Positions 6,293 to 12,443 of a stretch of DNA of 12,443 nucleotides are shown in pieces. Location of the stretch: NCBI GenBank assembly GCA_002376965.1, contig DFOV01000306.1, positions 1 through 12,443 on the forward strand, read 5' to 3'. How positions within the stretch are numbered: the stretch's first letter is position 1; each line of letters begins with the position of its first letter. The position numbers were made by a program, and so were the translations under genes. The notes beneath the pieces were generated by a model. The model did no database searches. It saw only the letters and a program-made list of their open reading frames with translations, and had not been told where the DNA came from. The stretch is from Gammaproteobacteria bacterium UBA3532. Lineage in GTDB: Bacteria > Pseudomonadota > Gammaproteobacteria > Enterobacterales > UBA3532.

Positions 6293-9200
6293 TCAACCAG
6301 CCACCGCTTTTTTAACCATCTTGGCCAATTCACCAATGTGCTGGCTCCGAAACATGCTGCGGTGGTCGCCTGCCACCGTCTCGATAGTTAACACCTCTCC
6401 CAATAACGATTGCCACGGTTTAAATAGGAAAAAGCGCCAGCGGGCCAGTTTGGATGATTGGATCAATGTGGTTGATAGCTCGACGGGCTTTAGCTGGTAG
6501 CTACTCAGTGCATAAACCTGCTCGCTTAATCCTTGATCGTTAAACCATGATCCTAAAGGGCGATTGGCTATGGTTCGTTGCTGCCAGCCAAGCTTGTTGA
6601 TGACAAAGCTCGCCGCTCGCCATGCCTTAGGGAGCAGTCGCCGTAGCATGGGAAAGGCGGTATCAATGAGAATCAGTTTATCAGGCTTAATCGATGCACG
6701 ATCACACAACATGCGTGCCGTTTCCAAGGCGCTGATGCCGCCGATAGAAAACCCAGCCAGCACCACTGGCTGGCCTGCATGGTGTTGCTGAATCAGATCA
6801 GCATAGTGCTCTGCTATGCGTTTGAATGCAAAGTTGGCTTTGCCGTCACCAGTCTGAGACGGAGGTTGCAGCATAAAAATAGAATATTCAGCGCCCAACG
6901 CTTTGGCCAAATGCTCAAAACGCAGGCTATCGCCATGCCCGGATGCCGCCAGAAAAATCGTTGGCTTATCTTTATTAAAGCGCAGGTTAACCAGCGTTGG
7001 TGGCCTGAGTTGCTGCAGCACCACAGCCAACGACGCCACCGTTGGGTTTTGCAGCAACAATGGAAAGGGTACGTTTTTGCCCGTTTTACTGCGGATCTCG
7101 CTAATCAGGCGCAGGCTGGCTAATGAATCTGCGCCGTGGTCAAAAAGATGGCTGTGAGCATCAATGCCAGGGTTATTTAACACGCGCTGGCATATGGCCA
7201 AAAGCGTTGCTTCCAATGATGAAGACAGCGGTGCTTTGTTTGCCAAATCCAGGGCTGTGGCCGATGGCTGTAACGATGCATAGTCTGTTTTGCCGCTGCT
7301 TTGGCGTGGCAATGCATCCAGCGGATGGAAAAAGACAGGGATCATATAAGCAGGCAATTTGCTCTGCAGTGCGGCCTTTATCTCGGCTATTGCATCTGGG
7401 GTTAGTGGTTTATCCATCACCAGCCAGGCATGCAGGTTATTGTCGATGGCCTTGACGGCTGCCGCCACAACATCAGCCTGTTCCGCTAGGCGCATTTCGA
7501 TTTCTTGCGGCTCTATGCGTTGGCCACGTAGTTTAATTTGCTCGTCATTGCGCCCAACAAATTGAAGCTGGCCCTTGTCATCGATAAAACCGATATCCCC
7601 CGTTCGATAGAGCTTTTGTCCTTGGGCAAATGTGCCCTCAACAAAACGCTCGGTGGTCATGGCTGTGTTATTGATATAACCTCGTGCCAGTCCAGCACCA
7701 CCGATAGCGATTTCCCCCATACAGCCTCTGGGCAAAGGGCGTTGGCAGGCATCGAGAATAGATATTTCACTGCCAGCAACGGGTTGACCGATAGGCACCC
7801 AATCCGCTTTTGCGTTGGGATCAGCAAGATGGGCGCAGGCGAAAATGCATGCTTCTGTTGGTCCATAGAGGTTGTATAAACAGGCACCGGTTGCCCGAAC
7901 AAACTCAGTGGCGAGTTCTTGAGAGAGCGCTTCGCCACCGCTAATCGCAACCCGCAGTTTCAGGTCAGGATATTCAGCCACCCGTTGATTGAAATAAGCC
8001 AAGGTGGTGGGGACAAAGATCATACTGGTCGCGCCAAATTCGCTGGCCAATCTGGGCAAATCCTGTGGTAACACCTTTCCTTGCGCGGCCAATGCCACAC
8101 TGGCACCGGTGGTCAGCGGCAAGAATATTTCCAGCAATGCTGGATCGAATGTCAGTTGGATGGATTGCAGCGCGATGTCATCAGAGGTGTAAGCGAAGAT
8201 GTCAGCCAACCATGCCAAGCGGTGCGCCAAAGCAACATGCTCTACCGCGACGCCTTTTGGCGTTCCGGTTGTTCCTGAAGTGTAGAGCACATAGGCAAGA
8301 TCATTGCTCTTTGATTGATAAGCGAGATTATCGTCGGCAAGTGTCGAATCATTGAGGCAATCTTGCAGCTCGGTTAAATCAAGGCGTTTAATATTCAGCG
8401 ACTTATCCGCAACATCTAACGCTGCAGGGCAAATCAGCAAAATAGCTTCACTACTGGCTAATTGTTGCTCCAAGCGCTCGACTGGCTGTTCGGGATCGAG
8501 GGGTAAGAACGCCGCGCCCAGCTTGGCGATGGCTATATAGGCAGCAATAGTCTCGGATTGACGTGGCAAGGCAACAGCAACCACACTCCCCGCCTTAACG
8601 CCCTCTTGCTGCAAATGACGAGCAAGGCGATTGGCTTGCTGATTTAGCCGTTGGTAGCTTAACGTCAGCATATAGCCCGAATCCATCCAGCGTATCGCAA
8701 CAGCCTCTGGTTGCAGGCTCGCTTGCTTCTCAAACAGCGCGACGATGGTATCTGGCTCTTGCCTTTGCGTAGTTTGAGAGGGCGAGCTTTTTAACATGCA
8801 GTCGTCTATTGGTGACAGGCTTAATTGCCGGTAGATCATGTCGGGGGCGGCCTGCATTTGGCCAACCAGATATTGAAGATTGCGCCCCAGCGCGATGGTT
8901 TCGTCATGGCTAAAATAGGCTTCATGGCCAGACAACACCATTTCTACCGGTTCATTGTCATGAAACTCACAGATCGCAATCGACAGCGGATATCGCGCAT
9001 GGTCGCCAAAGGTGTGCCGCGGTTCGCTGGTGGGGGCATCCACATAATGCGCGTGGTAGTTGGTCGCCTCAAAAGAAAACGTGATATCGAAAAAGCGATC
9101 TTGCCCCTGCCGCACCATATCCAAATCTTGCCCAAGCATACTGGCGGCATAGCGCGAATGGCGATAACTGCTGCGTAGCGATGCAACAATCTGCGCCACA

Positions 9201-10207
9201 ATCGACTCGGTAGTTGCATCCGGCTCTATCGTAATTTTTAACGGCATGATCACCACAAACATACCTAAAGTCGATTTATAGCGCTTGCCACCACGATTAA
9301 GCACTGGCACCCCAATAACAACCTGTTGCTTATTGTATATCCGTGCAAAGTAAATGCTCACGGCAGCGATAAACAGGTGATAAGTGGTTGCCTTCAGTTG
9401 CTTGGAAAAATCCCGAAACCCCTGATAGTCATCAGCTGCGATATGATGATAATGATTATGCGCTAGAGGTAATCTATCACTGGCTATATCAACGCGATAA
9501 CGACGCTTTTCCAACAACGGCGCAGGCAACGAAGGAAAGAGCCCACGCCAATACTTTCTATCTTGTTCCAGCGCTTTCGATTGTAAATAGCTATTCGACT
9601 CTTCAATATATTGCAGGTAACTGGTTTGGCCATCGGCATATATCGAAGGCAGCGGTAGAGGATCGGTGGTGATATTGTGCTGCTTTCTGGCCAGTTCGGT
9701 GTAAATAACACTCATGGTGTTCATTGCTAATGCCGTGCTGAAGCCATCAATCATAATGTGGTGGTATTTCATCGCAATGCAGTAGCGGCTTTCCGTCGAT
9801 TTAACGAGATAGATATGCCACGGCTTGTGGATTCCATCTAGCGGGATAGGTGAAGGATGGGTATTTTGCCACCAATTGACGATGGCCTGTTCGCTGTCGT
9901 CACACTCGCTAACATCATGATATTCGAGCAACACCTCATCCCAGCGCTCAACCAACATCTGGCTGCCATCAGCCAGTGGCAGCAATCGCAAGGCATCATT
10001 GTCTGCCACCATTTGCGCCACGGTTTGCTCAAATAGCGGTATTTCTAATGGCCCATTGATAAAGCCTAAGCCGCCTGTGGTCAGGTGCGGACTGTCTGGA
10101 TGGAGTTGCTGATCCAGCCAAACTTGCTGCTGAGCCAGCGATAGTGGATATATTGTGGGTTGCTTTTCAGTGCTAGAACCTGGCGTTTTAAACTGAGAAC
10201 CTGTCAT
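6293..10207 (-). CDS. Single-module nonribosomal peptide synthetase, C-A-T-TE
   Basis: Residue numbers count from the alternative TTG start at 10216; subtract 3 for ATG 10207. A condensation domain (about 22-465) has HHIMIDG with H153 and D157. The adenylation domain (about 490-980) has YVLYTSGTTGTPKGV (642-656), NLYGPTEA, YRTGD, the GRNDEQIKLRG motif and the SSGK lysine K976. Its substrate-pocket residues, by alignment to GrsA, are D691 P692 L695 F734 I758 G760 L783 I791 F792 K976. The carrier domain has DHGADSL with phosphopantetheine Ser1031. The thioesterase has GFSIGG (Ser1157), Asp1185 and His1285. All catalytic residues are present. The enzyme should activate one probably hydrophobic alpha-amino acid, couple it to a donor supplied in trans, and release the product. 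The EntF-like order resembles siderophore enzymes, but no aryl-acid genes, PPTase or MbtH is present. Co-transcribed with the upstream patatin gene. Confidence 0.93.
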   Translation of the reverse strand: MTGSQFKTPGSSTEKQPTIYPLSLAQQQVWLDQQLHPDSPHLTTGGLGFINGPLEIPLFEQTVAQMVADNDALRLLPLADGSQMLVERWDEVLLEYHDVSECDDSEQAIVNWWQNTHPSPIPLDGIHKPWHIYLVKSTESRYCIAMKYHHIMIDGFSTALAMNTMSVIYTELARKQHNITTDPLPLPSIYADGQTSYLQYIEESNSYLQSKALEQDRKYWRGLFPSLPAPLLEKRRYRVDIASDRLPLAHNHYHHIAADDYQGFRDFSKQLKATTYHLFIAAVSIYFARIYNKQQVVIGVPVLNRGGKRYKSTLGMFVVIMPLKITIEPDATTESIVAQIVASLRSSYRHSRYAASMLGQDLDMVRQGQDRFFDITFSFEATNYHAHYVDAPTSEPRHTFGDHARYPLSIAICEFHDNEPVEMVLSGHEAYFSHDETIALGRNLQYLVGQMQAAPDMIYRQLSLSPIDDCMLKSSPSQTTQRQEPDTIVALFEKQASLQPEAVAIRWMDSGYMLTLSYQRLNQQANRLARHLQQEGVKAGSVVAVALPRQSETIAAYIAIAKLGAAFLPLDPEQPVERLEQQLASSEAILLICPAALDVADKSLNIKRLDLTELQDCLNDSTLADDNLAYQSKSNDLAYVLYTSGTTGTPKGVAVEHVALAHRLAWLADIFAYTSDDIALQSIQLTFDPALLEIFLPLTTGASVALAAQGKVLPQDLPRLASEFGATSMIFVPTTLAYFNQRVAEYPDLKLRVAISGGEALSQELATEFVRATGACLYNLYGPTEACIFACAHLADPNAKADWVPIGQPVAGSEISILDACQRPLPRGCMGEIAIGGAGLARGYINNTAMTTERFVEGTFAQGQKLYRTGDIGFIDDKGQLQFVGRNDEQIKLRGQRIEPQEIEMRLAEQADVVAAAVKAIDNNLHAWLVMDKPLTPDAIAEIKAALQSKLPAYMIPVFFHPLDALPRQSSGKTDYASLQPSATALDLANKAPLSSSLEATLLAICQRVLNNPGIDAHSHLFDHGADSLASLRLISEIRSKTGKNVPFPLLLQNPTVASLAVVLQQLRPPTLVNLRFNKDKPTIFLAASGHGDSLRFEHLAKALGAEYSIFMLQPPSQTGDGKANFAFKRIAEHYADLIQQHHAGQPVVLAGFSIGGISALETARMLCDRASIKPDKLILIDTAFPMLRRLLPKAWRAASFVINKLGWQQRTIANRPLGSWFNDQGLSEQVYALSSYQLKPVELSTTLIQSSKLARWRFFLFKPWQSLLGEVLTIETVAGDHRSMFRSQHIGELAKMVKKAVAG

Positions 10208-10241
10208 TTTAAACAAAATCGATACACCAAAGTCGTGAGCA

Positions 10242-12080
10242 CTACAGCCTATGTTGAAGTGATTGTTGTAATGATTGCTTTATAGCGGCGATATGCTGCT
10301 TGGTATAGATATACCCAGCCTCGGCAATGGCCTCACTTTTACCATAGGCCATCAGGCCAAATTGCGAAACCGGAGGTTGCAAGTAATGATCAGCCAAGGC
10401 TATCGATGCCTCTCGGCGCGCCAAGCCGCCCAAGTGGCCGGAACGATTCAATAGATCCATGATATTCGGCAGTCGCTCTTTTTTAGAGCGCAAAAAATAC
10501 TGCCGCATCGCGCGCCAGGGAGATAGTTTTTTGATTGACGGATCAACGGTCAATTCGTCACGAACATCTACATCAACTGCGATCAGCGTGCCAAAGCCAA
10601 TTTGGTCGCGCATGGCCGCTACCGGCACGTTATCTAACAACGCGGCATCGACAAAGAATTCACCATCCAGAATGACCGGTGGCAGAATACCCGCCGGTGA
10701 ATTGCTGGCTAACACCGCTTGCCAGAGGCGCCCCGAGTCATGGACATGCACACTGGCCCGACTCAGGTTGCAAGACACCGCAAAAAAAGGTCGCCATAGC
10801 GCCTCTACGTGCACTTTACCGAAAAGACGCCTTAACCCTTTTTTGATTCGCTTTCCGGCCAACAGCGAAAAGAACGGCAAGGTCGGACGCTCCCCGCCTT
10901 GGATAAAGCGGCGGGTTGAACTGATCAGCGCATTCGGCGATACGCCATTGGCATACTGAGCCCCAATCAACGCACCCATGCTATTACCACACACCATATC
11001 CACCGGGATTCCAGCTTCCTCCAGCGCCGCCAATACGCCAACATGGGCCATCCCTCGCGCTCCGCCTCCACCTAAAACCAGGCCAACAGCATGTCCGGTT
11101 AAAAAGCGAGCAAAGCGCTCAATCTCTGCCGATCGAGCCAAGCGCACAGGATATATGCGTTGCAATGAAAATGCTTGATGCCATTGGCTATCAACGTGCG
11201 CCGTTTCCGCCTGCTCGGGATGTAGCACCACCAGGCTGATTTTGGCATCGACCTTGTGTAATGCCTGCAATATGTCATTCGCTACATTCAACTGCAATGG
11301 ATCGGTTTCAGGCTCTGCCACCAAAATAATATGATCAGCCTGCCTTATCGCCAGTTGTGACCAGGCTGTCGAATCAAAAGATGAAGAAGTAAAGGTCGCT
11401 TCGAGCAACAAATACTGATGTTGCTGTTCAAGGTCATTAAAATGATGGCTTGAGTTAACAGATGCGCCTTGCTCTGAATGAAAGGCTTCGCCATCTAGGG
11501 CAGAAAAATAATAGGCACTCGAATGCTTGGAGAGCGCCTTATGCAAGGCCGTGGAAAATTCGGATATATTTAGATGAGCGGCAAGTGGGACAACGGCGTA
11601 GTTAGTCGCCCCAAGGCTCGGCGCGCGCGCCGTATTACTCGCACTATATTCCGACACCCGTCGAGTGATAGCGCGATTAAAAACAACAGGATGGGCAGCC
11701 AACCTTTGCTCAAAATCTTCTCGACTAAGGCTAGCCACCGTCGAATCGCGAACAGCAATCACATCGGCGGCGCGAGTTTGCTGCAGAATCAACCCCAACT
11801 CCCCAACACAGCGCCCCGATCCAATTTCGCCCAAGCGGACAGTCGAACCGTCTTCGCGTTGCTGCTGCACAATAAAGCGCCCGCTAATAATCAGCGCCAA
11901 CGAATCAGAATCCTCCCCCTGTCGATACAACGCCTCACCACCAGCGATTGCCGATACTTGCATAATATCCGTTAGCTCGGTCAGCAACGACGTGGGAAGC
12001 TCGCCAAAAATCAGGCTATTTTTTAACGCATGAAACAAGCGCTCTTTTTCGAGAGGCATGGTAGAGCCAGACGAATGCAT
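10242..12080 (-). CDS. Cyclic-nucleotide-binding patatin/NTE-type phospholipase
   Basis: The 612-aa protein matches the bacterial neuropathy-target-esterase architecture. Residues about 15-140 form a cyclic-nucleotide-binding domain; its phosphate cassette is seen in GELGLILQQTRAADVIA. Residues about 155-325 are the linking Rossmann-like region typical of this family (ADHIILVAEPETDP). The patatin domain (about 331-500) has the oxyanion motif GGGGARG (337-343) and the nucleophile elbow GNSMG with Ser367. The dyad Asp is D478 in VDAALLDNVP. The usual DGG/DGA is DAA here, a small departure beside an otherwise intact site. Such enzymes hydrolyse phospholipids or lysophospholipids, with ligand binding to the N-domain likely controlling activity. 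No signal peptide is seen, so it probably acts at the cytoplasmic face. ATG 12080 has no strong ribosome-binding site; ATG 12059 is an alternative. The stop lies 34 bases before the NRPS ATG. Confidence 0.9.
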   Translation of the reverse strand: MHSSGSTMPLEKERLFHALKNSLIFGELPTSLLTELTDIMQVSAIAGGEALYRQGEDSDSLALIISGRFIVQQQREDGSTVRLGEIGSGRCVGELGLILQQTRAADVIAVRDSTVASLSREDFEQRLAAHPVVFNRAITRRVSEYSASNTARAPSLGATNYAVVPLAAHLNISEFSTALHKALSKHSSAYYFSALDGEAFHSEQGASVNSSHHFNDLEQQHQYLLLEATFTSSSFDSTAWSQLAIRQADHIILVAEPETDPLQLNVANDILQALHKVDAKISLVVLHPEQAETAHVDSQWHQAFSLQRIYPVRLARSAEIERFARFLTGHAVGLVLGGGGARGMAHVGVLAALEEAGIPVDMVCGNSMGALIGAQYANGVSPNALISSTRRFIQGGERPTLPFFSLLAGKRIKKGLRRLFGKVHVEALWRPFFAVSCNLSRASVHVHDSGRLWQAVLASNSPAGILPPVILDGEFFVDAALLDNVPVAAMRDQIGFGTLIAVDVDVRDELTVDPSIKKLSPWRAMRQYFLRSKKERLPNIMDLLNRSGHLGGLARREASIALADHYLQPPVSQFGLMAYGKSEAIAEAGYIYTKQHIAAIKQSLQQSLQHRL

Positions 12081-12229
12081 TTATAGATATTCCAAGAACT
12101 AGTTAACAAACAGAGGGTAGACTGTTCTAAAAGTGTAGTTCATATTTGGTTAGAATTAGATATTCTGATCGTGGTAGAGCGGCCTATAACGCGAATTTCC
12201 AGTGATACACTTTTCTGGAGGGAAGCCAG

Positions 12230-12355
12230 TCAGGCATCCAATCCCACCCAATATATCCATATCCCCAAAGCCAGCCCCAGTAGGGTGAGGTTAGCGACAG
12301 CGTAACCCACCACAAACCAGCAAGTCACATCGTGGTAAAAACCCGTTTCAACCAT
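12230..12355 (-). CDS. Candidate 41-aa single-span membrane peptide containing a REP-like repeat
   Basis: An ATG at 12355 opens 41 codons ending in TGA. The product begins MVETGFYHDVTC, runs through the hydrophobic segments WFVVGYAVANLTLLGLALG and IWIYWVG, and ends LDA. That is one long membrane helix with short polar ends. The segment VGYAVANL is encoded by REP-like copy 2, so the frame may owe its hydrophobic look to that repeat. There is no Shine-Dalgarno sequence; TTG 12358 is equally possible as a start. It lies about 150 bases upstream of the patatin gene on the same strand and could share its transcript. Likely to be fortuitous, but worth listing. Confidence 0.25.
   Translation of the reverse strand: MVETGFYHDVTCWFVVGYAVANLTLLGLALGIWIYWVGLDA
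12281..12311 (-). repeat. REP-like palindrome, copy 2 (inverted orientation)
   Basis: The core reads GGTTAGCGACAGCGTAACC (12289-12307), the reverse complement of copy 1 with one changed loop base. It is preceded by TAGGGTGA and followed by CACC. Its bulged stem is the same as in copies 1 and 3. Confidence 0.6.
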
Positions 12356-12397
12356 CAATTTCGCGTTAGTTTAAATATTCAATTCCGCATAAATTTT

Positions 12398-12424
12398 GGT
12401 GGATTACGCTTACGCTAATCCATA
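12398..12424 (+). repeat. REP-like palindrome, copy 3
   Basis: GGATTA (12401-12406) pairs with TAATCC (12416-12421); inside, an unpaired C and a GC/GC pair enclose the loop TTAC. This is the same design as copy 1, in the same orientation, with compensating changes in the stem (GGATTA/TAATCC instead of GGTTA/TAACC). Compensated stem changes suggest the structure matters. It is preceded by TTTTGGT. Confidence 0.55.
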
Positions 12425-12443
12425 TATGGACCCACTCGCTTTT

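Noticed and set aside
7538..9178. Plus-strand open frames opposite the NRPS gene
   Set aside because: Their products show no domain features and lie antisense to fully conserved NRPS motifs.
12081..12180. Promoter for the patatin-NRPS pair (TTGTTA, 17 bases, CTATAA)
   Set aside because: The -10 match is poor and would place the transcription start inside the coding sequence unless ATG 12059 is used.
1..12443. CRISPR array, tRNA or rRNA gene, intact insertion sequence
   Set aside because: No regularly spaced repeats, no cloverleaf, no rRNA-like stretches and no transposase frame were seen on either strand.

Overview
The window looks like an accessory or sub-core stretch of a gammaproteobacterial chromosome, possibly marine. 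That placement is inference: it rests on the gene families and the moderate base composition. No rRNA, tRNA, replication gene or other taxonomic marker is present. The window divides into a left part (1 to about 5150), a short middle, and a large right-hand biosynthetic pair.

Left part, all genes on the minus strand: a possible 50-residue small protein, a four-helix membrane protein with a charged tail, a B12-binding-type radical SAM enzyme, a VapC/VapB-like toxin-antitoxin pair with a well-formed promoter/operator, a frameshifted gene relic, an AT-rich orphan gene, and a membrane-anchored HAD-fold protein. The genes are separated by intergenic gaps, except for the overlapping toxin-antitoxin pair. 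They look like independently acquired accessory genes rather than one operon.

Middle, plus strand: one gene resembling WaaZ/RfaZ, the lipopolysaccharide-core KdoIII family. It is transcribed divergently from the HAD gene and converges on the NRPS gene.

Right part, minus strand: a 612-residue protein with a cyclic-nucleotide-binding domain and a patatin (NTE-type) phospholipase domain is followed after 34 bases by a complete one-module nonribosomal peptide synthetase (condensation, adenylation, carrier, thioesterase). The two are almost certainly co-transcribed. They suggest a small acylated amino acid or similar metabolite tied to membrane-lipid turnover. The adenylation pocket reads D-P-L-F-I-G-L-I-F-K, which I cannot match to a known substrate. 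This pair is the most interesting unit in the window.

REP-like palindromes with the core GGTTACGC-N-GCTAACC lie at the extreme left end and twice near the right end. One of them is inside a possible 41-codon membrane ORF. The long stretches without a conventional gene (1-455 and 12081-12443) hold these repeats, hairpins and two candidate small ORFs. I see no CRISPR array, intact insertion sequence, integron attC site or RNA gene.
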